From an uncultured Alphaproteobacteria bacterium (GTDB lineage Bacteria; Pseudomonadota; Alphaproteobacteria; Methylaequorales; Methylaequoraceae), in contig CACMJG010000002.1 in assembly GCA_902613995.1 (NCBI GenBank), positions 1 to 64,000 of the forward strand: a stretch of DNA of 64,000 nt, read 5' to 3'. Below are positions 1 to 9,795 of the stretch, piece by piece. The notes beneath the pieces are model-generated. The model was not told the DNA's origin, made no database searches, and saw only the letters and a list, made by a program, of their open reading frames with translations. The stretch's first letter is position 1, and each line of letters opens with the position of its first letter. A program made the translations under genes and the position numbers.

Positions 1-6
1 AAAATA

Positions 7-516
7 ATGAATTTAAAAATAACTCATAAATTTTTGCTAACCATATTTGTAATTTTTGTATTTACTGAAATAAAATCCAAGGAACTAGGAAAATTTAATG
101 ATTGGAGTGCTTATGCAGAAGGTGAAGGAAAAAACTTAGCCTGCCTCGCAGTTTCAAAACCAAAAAAAGCAGAAGGAAATTATAAAAGAAGAGGTGAGAT
201 TTTTGCTGTTATTACTCATTTACCCGGTCAGAATAAATGGAATGAATTCAGTATAGTGGCAGGATACAATTATAAAGCAGATAGTAACCCAGAAATCACT
301 GTTGGCGATGCAAAATTTCAATTATTTACATCAGGATCAAGAGCATGGAGCTTTAGTCCTCCTGACGATGAAAAAATTATTAAATTCTTAAAGTCATCTA
401 TGAAAATGAAAGTTGTTGGAACTTCAACAAGAGGCACGATAACAACAGATACCTATTCTTTAATGGGTTTCAGCAAAGCATACCAACAAATAAATGAAGC
501 TTGCCAAAAGAAATAG
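7..516 (+). CDS. IalB-family (invasion-associated locus B) periplasmic protein
   Basis: The 169-residue protein begins with a signal peptide (about residues 1-25, hydrophobic [10 protein letters not shown] core). The mature part has the IalB look: a [10 protein letters not shown]-type opening, a CLAVSKP strand at Cys46, a central beta-rich region and a C-terminal Cys166 that could pair with Cys46. IalB proteins are small secreted proteins common in alphaproteobacteria; outside Bartonella their role is not settled. It lies 8 bp upstream of argG and may be cotranscribed. Only 6 bases precede the start in this window, so the upstream signals cannot be read. Confidence 0.8.
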   Translation: MNLKITHKFLLTIFVIFVFTEIKSKELGKFNDWSAYAEGEGKNLACLAVSKPKKAEGNYKRRGEIFAVITHLPGQNKWNEFSIVAGYNYKADSNPEITVGDAKFQLFTSGSRAWSFSPPDDEKIIKFLKSSMKMKVVGTSTRGTITTDTYSLMGFSKAYQQINEACQKK

Positions 517-524
517 TAAACTTT

Positions 525-1727
525 ATGAATAAAAAAAAAAAAGTTGTTTTAGCCTTTTCTGGAGGACTTGATACATCTGTAATTTTAAAATGGCTTCAAA
601 ATGAAAGAAATTTAGAAGTTGTAACTTTCACTGCTGATATTGGACAAGGAGGTGAGGTCAAAGAAGCCAAGGATAAGGCTTTAAAACTTGGAGTAAAAGA
701 AATTTTTATTGATGACTTGAAAGAAGACTTCGTTAAAGATTATGTATTTCCAATGTTCAGGGCTAATGCAGTTTATGAAGGTTACTATCTTTTAGGGACA
801 TCTATAGCAAGACCATTAATAGCAAAAAAACAACTTGAAATTGCGAAAAAAGTAGGTGCAGACTTCGTTGCACATGGTTCAACGGGAAAGGGTAATGATC
901 AAATTAGATTTGAGTTGGGATATTATGCATTAAACCCAAAAATTAAAGTTATTGCTCCTTGGAGAGAATGGAATTTAAAATCTAGAAAGGATTTAATAGA
1001 ATACGCCAAAAAATCACAAATTTCTGTATCACCTGACAATAGCGATGAGCCTCCTTATTCAATGGATGCAAATCTCCTGCATACATCATATGAGGGGAAA
1101 ATTTTGGAGGATCCCTGGGCGCAGCCAAACGAGTCAATGTACACAAGAACGATTTCTTGTGAGGATGCTCCTAACACCCCCACAACAATTGATTTAGAGT
1201 TTTTCAAGGGAGATTTAATTTCTATTAACGGAGAAAAACTATCACCTGCTAAACTTCTCGCTAGATTAAATAAAATAGGCGGTGAAAATGGAATTGGAAG
1301 AATTGATATTGTTGAAAACAGATTTGTAGGCATGAAATCAAGAGGTGTATACGAAACTCCTGGAGGAGAAATTCTTCTTGCTTCAAGAAGAGCAATAGAA
1401 AGTATTACACTTGACAAATCTTCAGCTCATTTGAAAGATGAATTAATGCCCAAGTATGCAGAATTAATCTACAATGGTTTCTGGTTTTCTCCAGAAAGAG
1501 AAATGTTACAGTCATTGATTGATAAATCGCAATCAAATGTCGAGGGTACTGTAAAGTTAAAAATTTATAAAGGAAATATTATTATACTCGGAAGAAAGTC
1601 AAAAAATAGTCTTTATAGCAGTGAAATGGCAACTTTTGAAGAAGACTCAATCTATAATCAAAAAGATGCTGAGGGGTTCATTAAATTAAACGCGCTTAGG
1701 CTCAAACTACTCAAGCATAGACGATAA
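525..1727 (+). CDS. argG: argininosuccinate synthase
   Basis: Argininosuccinate synthase joins citrulline and aspartate with ATP hydrolysis in arginine synthesis, in the cytoplasm. The ATP-binding motif AFSGGLDTS lies at about residues 9-17 and the protein runs about 400 residues, the normal full length. The ATG at 525 is chosen because it places the nucleotide-binding strand right after a short lysine-rich start; an upstream in-frame TTG at 501 would add only eight unconserved residues and overlap the previous gene. The 3' end overlaps the convergent folD gene by 21 bp. Confidence 0.97.
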   Translation: MNKKKKVVLAFSGGLDTSVILKWLQNERNLEVVTFTADIGQGGEVKEAKDKALKLGVKEIFIDDLKEDFVKDYVFPMFRANAVYEGYYLLGTSIARPLIAKKQLEIAKKVGADFVAHGSTGKGNDQIRFELGYYALNPKIKVIAPWREWNLKSRKDLIEYAKKSQISVSPDNSDEPPYSMDANLLHTSYEGKILEDPWAQPNESMYTRTISCEDAPNTPTTIDLEFFKGDLISINGEKLSPAKLLARLNKIGGENGIGRIDIVENRFVGMKSRGVYETPGGEILLASRRAIESITLDKSSAHLKDELMPKYAELIYNGFWFSPEREMLQSLIDKSQSNVEGTVKLKIYKGNIIILGRKSKNSLYSSEMATFEEDSIYNQKDAEGFIKLNALRLKLLKHRR

Positions 1728-2603
1728 ATCAGGAGTTGGTTGGTTAAACTGAGGGTAGGATGCAAGAAGTGTGTTTAGAAGGAGACAGGCTATTGTCATA
1801 GGCCCTACTCCACCAGGAACAGGAGTGATGAGAGAGCATTTTGTTAGACAATCGTCATAATCAACATCTCCAACTAGAATTTTCTTTGTATCTCTTTCAA
1901 TTCTGTTAATTCCGACATCGATTATTATTGAACCTTCTTTGATCCAATTTGACTTAACCATTTCTGGAATTCCAACAGCAGCCACAACAATATCAGCATC
2001 CTTACAGACAGATTCCAAGTCTTTTGTTCTTGAATGACATATTGTTACAGTAGCATTCATTCCAAGAAGTAGTGCGGCCATTGGTTTCCCAACTATATTT
2101 GATCTTCCAATTATTACTGCATGTTTGCCTGATAGATCTTTTGAAATCTTTTTTATAAGAATACTACAACCCAAAGGCGTGCAAGGTACAAGAGAATTTA
2201 GACCTGACCAGAGTTTTCCAACATTATTGGCATGAAAACCGTCAACGTCTTTTTCAGGTTTTATTCTATCTAGAATTTTATCTGAGTTTACATGTTCTGG
2301 TAGAGGTAATTGTACAAGAATTCCTTGTACATTCTCGTCATTATTTAATTTATCAACTAAATCAATTAATTCATTCTCAGATACTTTCTCGCTCAACTTA
2401 TGCTCAATTGAATTGAAACCAACTTCAATTGTTTTTTCAATTTTATTCCTAACATAAACCCTGCTAGCAGGATTTTCACCAACAAGTACAACAGCCAGTC
2501 CTGGGACTTTTCCTGTTTTACTTTTAAGTTGATCTCCAAATTTTTTAACCTTTTCTCTTATTTCAGAAGATATAAGTTTTCCGTCTATTATTTTATTGCT
2601 CAT
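1707..2603 (-). CDS. folD: bifunctional methylenetetrahydrofolate dehydrogenase / cyclohydrolase
   Basis: FolD interconverts 5,10-methylene-THF and 10-formyl-THF using NADP. The family signatures are visible: [14 protein letters not shown] at residues 41-54 with the catalytic lysine at 54, [15 protein letters not shown], the cofactor loop [11 protein letters not shown] and the C-terminal [10 protein letters not shown]. At 298 residues it is full length. It starts one base after the stop of the YggT-like gene, so the two probably form an operon. Its 3' end overlaps argG on the other strand by 21 bp. Confidence 0.97.
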   Translation of the reverse strand: MSNKIIDGKLISSEIREKVKKFGDQLKSKTGKVPGLAVVLVGENPASRVYVRNKIEKTIEVGFNSIEHKLSEKVSENELIDLVDKLNNDENVQGILVQLPLPEHVNSDKILDRIKPEKDVDGFHANNVGKLWSGLNSLVPCTPLGCSILIKKISKDLSGKHAVIIGRSNIVGKPMAALLLGMNATVTICHSRTKDLESVCKDADIVVAAVGIPEMVKSNWIKEGSIIIDVGINRIERDTKKILVGDVDYDDCLTKCSLITPVPGGVGPMTIACLLLNTLLASYPQFNQPTPDLSSMLE

Positions 2604-2604
2604 A

Positions 2605-2892
2605 TTAGAATCCGTATTTTGTCATAATATATTGAAAAGCTTCAATTATTATTATTAATATTACAGGTGAAACATCAATCGCACCGAAGTTTGGGATAAC
2701 GTTTCTTATAACTCTAAGTAGCGGTTCGATCAACTTAAATAAAAAATCCATTACAATTGAAATTATTCTATTGTTAGTGTTAATAATATTAAATGAAATT
2801 AACATGCTTAAAATTACATAAATTATTACAGCATATTTATAAATCTGCAAAACTTGAAAAATGATGTATAAAAAAAAATCTACAAAATACAT
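2605..2892 (-). CDS. YggT-family membrane protein
   Basis: This 95-residue protein has two hydrophobic stretches separated by a loop and the family pattern PLLRVIRNVIPNFGAIDVSPVIL (only the core PLLRVIRN..P..G.iDvSP is quoted as motif). YggT proteins are small inner-membrane proteins linked to division or osmotic tolerance; the exact role is unclear. It is immediately upstream of folD on the same strand and divergent from the next gene, with only 18 bp between the two starts. Confidence 0.85.
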   Translation of the reverse strand: MYFVDFFLYIIFQVLQIYKYAVIIYVILSMLISFNIINTNNRIISIVMDFLFKLIEPLLRVIRNVIPNFGAIDVSPVILIIIIEAFQYIMTKYGF

Positions 2893-2910
2893 AATTCATA
2901 AGAATCTATT

Positions 2911-4269
2911 ATGAAAAGCAAAACTGATCAATTAGATTTTGATTTTAGTAGACCTATTGATTTTCAAAGAAACATTAGTTCAGAAATTATTGATGATTGT
3001 GTTTCTGAGCTTTTCAAAGAAAATAAAAATTCTCTATTTAAAAAACACTTAAAAATTTTAATACTGGAGCTTTACTATTGCTGGATTGAATCTGATAAAC
3101 AATTTCTTACTGTATCGATGTCAAAGAGAGGTTATAACTCCAAATCCAGATATAATCCAAACAATATATCTTCTTACTTAATAAAAGTTGTTAATTTATT
3201 AGTTAAAAATAACCTTATAAATTTTCATGCTGGTTTTTATGACACTAGAACAAAAAAAAGTAGATTGACTAGAATTAAATCTTCAAAAATATTGATAAAT
3301 CAATTTGAAAAGATCAAATTACTCTCCACACAAGGAGTTAATCATAGAAAAAAAGAATATCTTTTAATTTACAATAAAGGAAAACTATATGAATATAAAG
3401 ATTCTTATGACACCCAAGAAATAAGAGTTGTTCTAGAAAATTATAATAAAATTATTTCAAAAACTCTTTTTGATATTCCGAGTTTTGAAGGAAAGATTTT
3501 AGTTAGAGGTGACAATAAAAAAATTACCATTTCCCCATTTTCTTCGATTTTTTATAAAAAAGAAGTTGAAAAATTAGACCAAGGTTTAATTGGAGGTTGC
3601 TGGTGGAATATGATTGATTTGCACTTATTTTTGAATATTAAAAATAAACTAACAATAAATAATAATAAAACAAGCTATTTAGACTTAACAAATTATTTTG
3701 CCAATTATTTGAGTTTGATCTCAAATTCCAATATTTCTATTCAAAAAAAGTCTTTCTCTAAAGTGTTGGGTTACGATCAATTATGTTATTTAATAATGAA
3801 GGGATTTAGATCAAAAACATCCACAAGCTTTTTGAATTCTGTATTCAGGGAAAAAAAGAAATTTTCGTTACAAAATTTCACTTCAAATGAAATAGATGAA
3901 GCAATAAAAAATAACATAATGAATAATCAAAAACTCCAAAAATTTTTGTATAAAGGAAAAGATATTGGCTGGAATTTTTTTGTTTCTAAAATTTTCTTTA
4001 AGTTGGTTTCAGAAATTACTGGCATTAAGATTCCAGTTTTTTTAGTAAGGGATAAGATTTATTTTCCTACAGATAAAGAATCTCAAATCTTTGAGAAGCT
4101 GGATAAAATAATTTTCAATGAATTACATATTAATAATTTTAAGTTACATTCTGAAAAAGCGTCTGATTTTTCCTTTGAAAAAAGAAATTTTTTTGGAAGA
4201 TTAGTTAAATCCAATGTTGATTTTTCTAAAAGATATTTAGATAATAAAAAATTATTTGGAGTGGAGTAA
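2911..4269 (+). CDS. conserved hypothetical with possible family-A DNA polymerase palm motifs
   Basis: The 452-residue protein has no assigned function that I recognise with certainty. Residues about 45-125 read like a helical/winged-helix region rich in Lys and Arg. Residues 227-233 are GGCWWNM. Three later segments resemble the palm motifs of family-A DNA polymerases: YLDLTNYFANYLSL at 256-269 (compare DYSQIELR, motif A), RSKTSTSFLNSVF at 300-312 (compare R..K..NFG, motif B) and FLVRDKIYF at 377-385 (compare VHDE, motif C). Both putative catalytic aspartates (258, 381) are kept, but the usual His before the second is Arg. I recall plasmid- and phage-associated alphaproteobacterial proteins with a GGRFYGGWW motif and an HDSF motif in the same order; this looks like a divergent chromosomal member. 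It is followed after 6 bp by a lone cyclic-nucleotide-binding domain gene. Confidence 0.6.
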   Translation: MKSKTDQLDFDFSRPIDFQRNISSEIIDDCVSELFKENKNSLFKKHLKILILELYYCWIESDKQFLTVSMSKRGYNSKSRYNPNNISSYLIKVVNLLVKNNLINFHAGFYDTRTKKSRLTRIKSSKILINQFEKIKLLSTQGVNHRKKEYLLIYNKGKLYEYKDSYDTQEIRVVLENYNKIISKTLFDIPSFEGKILVRGDNKKITISPFSSIFYKKEVEKLDQGLIGGCWWNMIDLHLFLNIKNKLTINNNKTSYLDLTNYFANYLSLISNSNISIQKKSFSKVLGYDQLCYLIMKGFRSKTSTSFLNSVFREKKKFSLQNFTSNEIDEAIKNNIMNNQKLQKFLYKGKDIGWNFFVSKIFFKLVSEITGIKIPVFLVRDKIYFPTDKESQIFEKLDKIIFNELHINNFKLHSEKASDFSFEKRNFFGRLVKSNVDFSKRYLDNKKLFGVE

Positions 4270-4275
4270 GTCGGG

Positions 4276-4674
4276 ATGAAAAAAATAGGAATTAATCAAC
4301 TCAAATTTAGTAAAGGAAAAAAAATATATGCTAAAGGTGATGCAGCCCATTTTGCTTATTATGTTCATTCTGGAAGTGTTAATATTTACAGTCCTGGTGG
4401 CCTTTTACTTGGAAAAATTGGGGAAGGAGAAATTTTTGGAGAAAGAGGACCTTCATTAGACGAATCTAGATCAGTAACAGCAGAAGCAGATTCAAATTGT
4501 ATTTTGTATCCAATAGATGAAAAAAATTTAAAACAAAAACTTAAGGAAGCAGACCCTGTTGTTCGAGCAATTGTAAGGAGTTTGCTAATGAGATTGAATG
4601 ATATAAACTTAAAAAGTGAAGATTTTTGGAGAAATCTTAATGTCGTTACCTCTCTATCAAACGAAGATGATTAA
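4276..4674 (+). CDS. stand-alone cyclic-nucleotide-binding domain protein
   Basis: The whole 132-residue protein is a Crp/cNMP-type beta-roll: a KIYAKGDAAHFAYYVHSGSV opening and the phosphate-binding cassette-like GEIFGERGPSLDESRSVTA, followed by helices. There is no helix-turn-helix, kinase or channel part, so it is either a sensor subunit or an oligomerisation module. It starts 6 bp after the preceding hypothetical gene and is surely cotranscribed with it. The Arg and Ser in ESRSVTA are where a cyclic nucleotide phosphate would bind; whether it binds cAMP is unknown. The 3' end overlaps the convergent oxidoreductase gene by 4 bp. Confidence 0.8.
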   Translation: MKKIGINQLKFSKGKKIYAKGDAAHFAYYVHSGSVNIYSPGGLLLGKIGEGEIFGERGPSLDESRSVTAEADSNCILYPIDEKNLKQKLKEADPVVRAIVRSLLMRLNDINLKSEDFWRNLNVVTSLSNEDD

Positions 4675-5951
4675 AGTGTATTCTTACCTTGTCTATGGAG
4701 CGTGTTTTCTTCTCCCTGAACGAGATTCCAAAAGTCCTTCATGTAATCATCACTAAATCTGTTGATGTTAAATTTTTTATAGTCGAATTTTCCGGTAACA
4801 TCTGATTCATTTAGAATTTCTTCTGCAATGCTCTCCCCTAAAACTGGGCAATATTTCATGGCTTGGCCTGATCCTAAATTATGGAAGAGATTATTGAATT
4901 TACTGTCCTTCCCTAAAATAAATCTTAAATCTGGTGTAATATCAAAAAATGATCTGTAACCTGAAGCGTATACAGTTTTATCAATATTTGAGAATCTTTT
5001 TTTTGAGATATCTTCATAATTTTTTATTTGGTTATATGCAAGAGATTGATTCATTGGTTCATTTAGGTACTCACCACCATTAACAGATGTAAGATCGTTT
5101 AAAAAATTTTTAGCAATTTCATATACAGACCTCTTCCTTGGTTGGTGAGCATGCATTTTATTCCCTCTCCATGATCTGAAATAACAAAGGTTGGTGTAGT
5201 CAGCTACTATTGGATATTCGTATCTAATCTGTTTCGGGCTTTCCATCCAATTTACAACTGAAACAGGTTCAATTGTAACTGGTATTTTTAACCCTATCTT
5301 TGAAAATAATTGTGAACTCCAAGCTCCAGTTGCATTAACAAAATTTTTAGCGTCCAGTTTTCCATTATTAGTTGTAATGCCTATAATTTCTTTTCCTTTG
5401 GTTAAAATGGTGTCGACCTCAGTTTTTTCCATTAAAACGACACCATTCTCATCAATTGCATCATATAGAGTTGACCGAAGAATACTCGGGTCTAACTGAA
5501 ACGCAGCTGGTTCGTAAAAATAAGATTCATTTTCGTCTGTAAGAAGTGTTTCACCACATTTTTGAGTAGCTGAATTTGTATCAATTTCTTCGAAGACTAA
5601 TTGAATTTTGCTCATTCTGTCAGATAAATCGGACCATGCAGGATTTTCTCCATCTGCATTTTTTTTTGCTATCCAAATAGCACCAAACTCATCAATTTCC
5701 ATATCTAATCCCCAGACAGAAGAGAGATTTTTCCACATTTTTGAACTCATTGATGCCATGACAGAGGCATCAGGATCTGCATTTGCTGACCTAACAATAC
5801 CAGAGTGTCTAGAAGACTCGGCTGCGCATAGAACCGCTTTTTCTACTAAACAAACTTTATCACCCTTGCCGAGTCTATTCAGTTTTCTCTGAAGAGAGAT
5901 AGCAGCAGCAGCTCCTAAACATCCTCCACCGATAACAATTGTATGATACAT
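4671..5951 (-). CDS. FAD-dependent oxidoreductase (D-amino acid/glycine/sarcosine oxidase family)
   Basis: The N-terminus holds a Rossmann dinucleotide fold with GGGCLGAAAAISL at about residues 8-20, then an ESSRHSGIVRS stretch typical of DAO-family flavoproteins, and the C-terminus holds a second FAD contact near LGSGQAMKYCP. These enzymes oxidise small amines such as glycine, sarcosine or dimethylglycine. The substrate cannot be told from the sequence. At 426 residues it is full length for a single-subunit DAO enzyme. It is divergent from pabB and convergent with the cNMP gene. Confidence 0.85.
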   Translation of the reverse strand: MYHTIVIGGGCLGAAAAISLQRKLNRLGKGDKVCLVEKAVLCAAESSRHSGIVRSANADPDASVMASMSSKMWKNLSSVWGLDMEIDEFGAIWIAKKNADGENPAWSDLSDRMSKIQLVFEEIDTNSATQKCGETLLTDENESYFYEPAAFQLDPSILRSTLYDAIDENGVVLMEKTEVDTILTKGKEIIGITTNNGKLDAKNFVNATGAWSSQLFSKIGLKIPVTIEPVSVVNWMESPKQIRYEYPIVADYTNLCYFRSWRGNKMHAHQPRKRSVYEIAKNFLNDLTSVNGGEYLNEPMNQSLAYNQIKNYEDISKKRFSNIDKTVYASGYRSFFDITPDLRFILGKDSKFNNLFHNLGSGQAMKYCPVLGESIAEEILNESDVTGKFDYKKFNINRFSDDYMKDFWNLVQGEENTLHRQGKNTL

Positions 5952-6028
5952 TTTTTTTTGTATTTTAAAGTCTATATTATTATAAGACTAGCATATAATA
6001 ATAAAAAAATTAATTGCAACTAAAATTT

Positions 6029-7429
6029 ATGAACAGAGATAGATCAAAAAAAATCAAAGGAAAAGGTTGGAATGGTATTGTTATAAAGTTAAAAGAAACA
6101 GAAAATTTTGATCTTTTAAATTTAGTTGAAATAAATCCCAGTAAATACCCGTATTTTTTGGAAAGTTCTTCCAGAGGGAATATATTGAACCGATATTCAA
6201 TTGTTTTTTATAAACCAAAAGTATTATTAGTTAAAAATTCATCTGAGATCCATTTTCTAAATGAATTTGACAAACTTTGGGACAAAAATAAAGTTGAACA
6301 GGACGAAATGATATATCAAGGTAATCAAATACCATTTTATGGTGGATGGTTTGTTTACCTAGGTTATGAAATTGCAAAAGAAATTGAAAAAAAAATTGTT
6401 ATTCCTAATTCCCCTTATTTTTTGCCAGATGCTTTTGCAGCGAGGGTAAATACGTCAATTATTTATGATCACGTTAAAAAAGTTCTAATTTTGACAAGTG
6501 ATAAAGATTTATTTTCTCAAGATTTCAACGACATTTTAAGTGATTTAGATAAATCAAAATTTTCACATGAAAATTTTAGCTCTAAAGGCTCAGTGAAGAT
6601 TTTTTCAAAAGGAACTTCAATTGAACATCAATCACAAGTTAAGTCATGCATTAATTACATTTATCAAGGTGAGATTTTTCAGGCTAATTTATCAAGATTA
6701 TGGAGATTTAAGGTAGATAAAGAACTAACAGATATCGACATTTACAGGAAACTTAGGGAAAAAAATCCGGCCCCATTTGCAGGAATAGTTAGATATAATA
6801 AAAGCTCAATTATTAGTTCTTCCCCTGAAAGATTAATATCTATTTCTGGGGATCATTTGCAGACTAGACCTATTGCCGGAACAAGACCTAGGGGAACATC
6901 TGGAATTGTTGATGTAGAACTAACTAGAGAATTAATAAATTCGGATAAAGAGAAGGCTGAGCATTTGATGTTAGTTGATCTAGAAAGAAATGACATTTCA
7001 AAAGTTTGCGAACCAGGAAGCGTAAAAGTTGACGAAATGATGAGTATAGAGACGTATGCGCATGTTCATCATATCGTTTCAAATATAAGCGGTAAAAAAA
7101 GAAAAAATATAAATCCTGGCGAAATTATAAAATCAGTTTTTCCAGGTGGAACAATTACAGGTTGTCCAAAAGTAAGATGTATGGAAATTCTTGCAGAATT
7201 AGAAAAGGAAGGAAGAGGTCCTTACACAGGGTCGTTTGGATACGTCACTCATAGTGGAAATATGGATATAAACATTCTGATAAGAACAATTTTGAAAGAA
7301 AGTGATGATCTCTTCTTCAGAGCTGGAGGAGGAATCGTTGCAGATTCAATTCCACAAAACGAAACACTTGAAACAGAAGCCAAAGCCAATGGTATGCTGA
7401 AAGCAGTTGGGTCATTTAAAGATGAGTGA
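6029..7429 (+). CDS. pabB: aminodeoxychorismate synthase component I
   Basis: PabB aminates chorismate to 4-amino-4-deoxychorismate, the first step to p-aminobenzoate and folate. The chorismate-binding domain is clear: [18 protein letters not shown], the signature PIAGTRPRG, then [18 protein letters not shown] and the [10 protein letters not shown] and [11 protein letters not shown] motifs near the C-terminus. The ATG at 6029 is preferred to a TTG at 6014. The PIAGTRPRG form fits PabB or TrpE; the adjoining pabC decides for PabB. The glutaminase partner PabA is not in this window. It overlaps pabC by 8 bp (ATGAGTGA). Confidence 0.9.
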   Translation: MNRDRSKKIKGKGWNGIVIKLKETENFDLLNLVEINPSKYPYFLESSSRGNILNRYSIVFYKPKVLLVKNSSEIHFLNEFDKLWDKNKVEQDEMIYQGNQIPFYGGWFVYLGYEIAKEIEKKIVIPNSPYFLPDAFAARVNTSIIYDHVKKVLILTSDKDLFSQDFNDILSDLDKSKFSHENFSSKGSVKIFSKGTSIEHQSQVKSCINYIYQGEIFQANLSRLWRFKVDKELTDIDIYRKLREKNPAPFAGIVRYNKSSIISSSPERLISISGDHLQTRPIAGTRPRGTSGIVDVELTRELINSDKEKAEHLMLVDLERNDISKVCEPGSVKVDEMMSIETYAHVHHIVSNISGKKRKNINPGEIIKSVFPGGTITGCPKVRCMEILAELEKEGRGPYTGSFGYVTHSGNMDINILIRTILKESDDLFFRAGGGIVADSIPQNETLETEAKANGMLKAVGSFKDE

Positions 7430-8303
7430 TTTTATATCTTTGATAAACGGAGAATTTTCGAAGCATATTTCTGTAATTGACAGGGGTCTTTCATACGGTG
7501 ATGGGTTGTTCGAAACAATGTCTTGGTCTTATTTAGATGATGAAAAAGTTTTAGGTGTGGAATTCTGGGATAGACATATAGAAAGAATAAAACTAGGTTG
7601 CTCAATCACAAAAATAAAATTGCCGCCAACAGAAATTTTAACAAATTACAAAGAAAAGATTCTTAATGAATGCTTGAGAAATGGAATTAAGAACGGTGTT
7701 CTGAAAATTGTAATTACAAGAGGAATTGGTGGAAGGGGATATAAATTTGAAAAAGAGATCGTCCCCACGGTCATCTTTTTAAGTTTTCCATCAAAAGAGA
7801 TTAATAAAAAAACTCTATATACAGGGGTGAAATTAAGATTTTGTGAATTTCCAATATTTGAAAATTCAATGCTCGCTGGATTGAAACATTTAAATAGAAT
7901 TGATTCAGTCATGGCAAGATCAGAATGGGAGGAAGATGAATTCTTTGATGGAGTCATGTTGGACAATTCAGAAAGTATTATTGATGGTACAATGACCAAC
8001 TTATTTTTCTCGAAGAATAATGTTCTTTATACTCCAATAATTAAAAAGAGTGGTATTAACGGCATAATGAGACAAGTGGTTATTGATAATGCTAAATTAT
8101 TTTTTAAAGAAGTTTGTGAAATTGAAATTAAAAGAAAAACTATTTCAACCTTCGATGAGATGTTTGTTACAAATTCAGTGATTAAAATATTACCAGTTAC
8201 ACATCTAAGTAAAAAGAAATTCAGAACAACTAATGCAACCAGAGAAATGATCAATTTTTTTTTTAAAAAAAGTAAAAGATCTAAAAATTTAGAACTAGTT
8301 TAA
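7422..8303 (+). CDS. pabC: aminodeoxychorismate lyase (class IV PLP enzyme)
   Basis: PabC splits aminodeoxychorismate into p-aminobenzoate and pyruvate. The fold-type IV aminotransferase features are present: ISVIDRGLSYGDGLFETM near residues 15-32, KIVITRGIGGRGY, the PLP lysine in GLKHLNRIDSVMAR, and DGTMTNLFF near the substrate site. It starts at an ATG inside the pabB stop region, showing translational coupling. The sequence alone could also fit a D-amino acid or branched-chain aminotransferase, but the pabB neighbour favours PabC. Its stop overlaps the convergent ccmI stop by 9 bp. Confidence 0.88.
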   Translation: MSDFISLINGEFSKHISVIDRGLSYGDGLFETMSWSYLDDEKVLGVEFWDRHIERIKLGCSITKIKLPPTEILTNYKEKILNECLRNGIKNGVLKIVITRGIGGRGYKFEKEIVPTVIFLSFPSKEINKKTLYTGVKLRFCEFPIFENSMLAGLKHLNRIDSVMARSEWEEDEFFDGVMLDNSESIIDGTMTNLFFSKNNVLYTPIIKKSGINGIMRQVVIDNAKLFFKEVCEIEIKRKTISTFDEMFVTNSVIKILPVTHLSKKKFRTTNATREMINFFFKKSKRSKNLELV

Positions 8304-8930
8304 ATTATATTTTTTTTTTATACTTTCTAAGTATTTTATTTCTCCTTTTTTAATAATAGCAAGCTCTTTATATTCTTTTATCGCTTTTATTTGCATAAAG
8401 TTGTTAGTAAAAATTTCTATTAGTAACTCTCGTGCTTTTATATTTGAAGGATAAAGATTTTTTAATCTGTTAAGATACTTTTCTGCACTCTCTGTTTGAT
8501 TGGTTTTTTTTTTAAGCAAAGCAATTTCAAGTAAGATATTTTCATTTTTTGGAAAAAGCTCTAATGCGTTTTTATAATATTTATCTGCTTTTTGATAGTG
8601 TCCACTCAATACACATGTTCGTGAGAGAATTAACCAACCTTGAAGATCGTTAGGTTGTTTTTTTAATTTTTTTTCAAGAAAAATGATTAAAACCTGGGGA
8701 CTTATACTCTTAAAATTTTCAGGATCGTTTATTCCCTCCCGCACTATCTTATTTATTTTTTCCTCAAAGAAGAAAGATTCAAGATTTCCTTTAGAGAAAT
8801 AAATTATTGTTGTAGGAATGGTTATAAGCAAAAAAACAAGAAAAAATCCAAGAGTTTTTCTCTGGAATTTGTTTAGGTACAAAGCACTCAGTGTAATTAT
8901 TATCAAAAAAAGAATCAAACTAAGAAACAT
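8295..8930 (-). CDS. ccmI: cytochrome c maturation protein CcmI (TPR)
   Basis: The 211-residue protein begins with two membrane helices (about residues 1-18 and 27-47), then a periplasmic part with tetratricopeptide repeats (about 90-190; LQGWLILSRTCVLSGHYQKADKYYKNA is one repeat region). CcmI holds apocytochrome c for haem ligation with CcmF and CcmH. It is shorter than the roughly 400-residue enterobacterial fused form and is the last gene of the ccm operon, overlapping ccmH by 1 bp. Confidence 0.85.
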   Translation of the reverse strand: MFLSLILFLIIITLSALYLNKFQRKTLGFFLVFLLITIPTTIIYFSKGNLESFFFEEKINKIVREGINDPENFKSISPQVLIIFLEKKLKKQPNDLQGWLILSRTCVLSGHYQKADKYYKNALELFPKNENILLEIALLKKKTNQTESAEKYLNRLKNLYPSNIKARELLIEIFTNNFMQIKAIKEYKELAIIKKGEIKYLESIKKKYNLN

Positions 8931-9298
8931 TATCTTTTTCTAAAAAAGTAAAATGTTAATAAAATAAAAAAGGAGATTGGTAACAACCATAAGCCAGCCG
9001 TGTCAAATCTTAATGGAGGAGAGAAAAGTACGAAATCACCATATTTTGAATGAATAAAATCCAATATTTCTTCTTTCGATTTACCTTTTTCGAGTTTGAT
9101 TCGTACAATTTTTCTTAAATCTTTGGCTATATCAGCATTTGAATTTTGAATATCTTCGTTTTGACAAACTAAGCATCTTAGTTCTTTGCCAATTTCTCTT
9201 GCTTGGGCTTCTAATTCTTTGTTTTTTAAAATTTCATTGGGTTCGATTGCAACGGCTTCCGATAGAATGATATTCATAAAAAAAATAAAAATAATCAT
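8930..9298 (-). CDS. ccmH: cytochrome c maturation thiol protein CcmH
   Basis: The 122-residue protein carries the invariant RCLVCQN motif with Cys42 and Cys45, which keeps the CXXCH cysteines of apocytochrome c reduced before haem attachment. A signal sequence opens the protein and a membrane helix near 98-117 anchors the C-terminus, leaving the domain in the periplasm. It overlaps ccmG and ccmI by single bases, so the chain of genes is translated from one message. Confidence 0.95.
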   Translation of the reverse strand: MIIFIFFMNIILSEAVAIEPNEILKNKELEAQAREIGKELRCLVCQNEDIQNSNADIAKDLRKIVRIKLEKGKSKEEILDFIHSKYGDFVLFSPPLRFDTAGLWLLPISFFILLTFYFFRKR

Positions 9299-9795
9299 TA
9301 TTTTTTTTTTGTTAAGTTTTTAAAAATTTCAAGATCTCTCTCCATAATTGGACCTACATGTCTGTACTTTACTAATCCATCTTGTATTATGAAAGTTTCA
9401 GGTAATCCGTAAACTCCCCAGTTTATACTTTGAAGACCATTAGGATCCATTCCAATTACTTCATATGGACTACCAAGTTCTTCCAACCATGGGAGTAAAT
9501 CTTTTTTTTTATTCTTTTTTGCAATCCCAAATATTGGAACAATGTTACTTAATTGTAAAAGTTGAGGATGTTCAATTTTACAAGGGGGACACCATGATGC
9601 AAAAAAATTTAAGATAACAACTCCTTTATTTTCTAGATCAACATTGGTGAAATTTGTTCCTTGAAGAGATTCAATTGAAAATTCAGGAATCTCTTTCGAA
9701 ATTAGATTTGAAGGAACCAAATTAGGATCTTTTTGAAGCCCTTCATATAAAATGTAGATACAGAAAAAAAAAAAACAAAAAAGAAAATATTTCAT
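9298..9795 (-). CDS. ccmG: periplasmic thioredoxin CcmG/DsbE
   Basis: This membrane-anchored thioredoxin (165 residues, helix at 3-18) has the active site WCPPC at residues 68-72 and the conserved cis-Pro region GLPETF near 135. It passes reducing power to CcmH in cytochrome c maturation. The TAATG-type one-base overlaps with ccmF upstream and ccmH downstream show it is part of the same operon. Confidence 0.95.
   Translation of the reverse strand: MKYFLFCFFFFCIYILYEGLQKDPNLVPSNLISKEIPEFSIESLQGTNFTNVDLENKGVVILNFFASWCPPCKIEHPQLLQLSNIVPIFGIAKKNKKKDLLPWLEELGSPYEVIGMDPNGLQSINWGVYGLPETFIIQDGLVKYRHVGPIMERDLEIFKNLTKKK

Noticed and set aside
1055-1417. Minus-strand open frame of 120 codons inside argG
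   Set aside because: It lies fully within a well-conserved gene and has no ribosome binding site or family motif; a shadow frame.
6014-6028. TTG start five codons upstream for pabB
   Set aside because: No ribosome binding site and the added residues are not part of the PabB fold; the ATG at 6029 is simpler.
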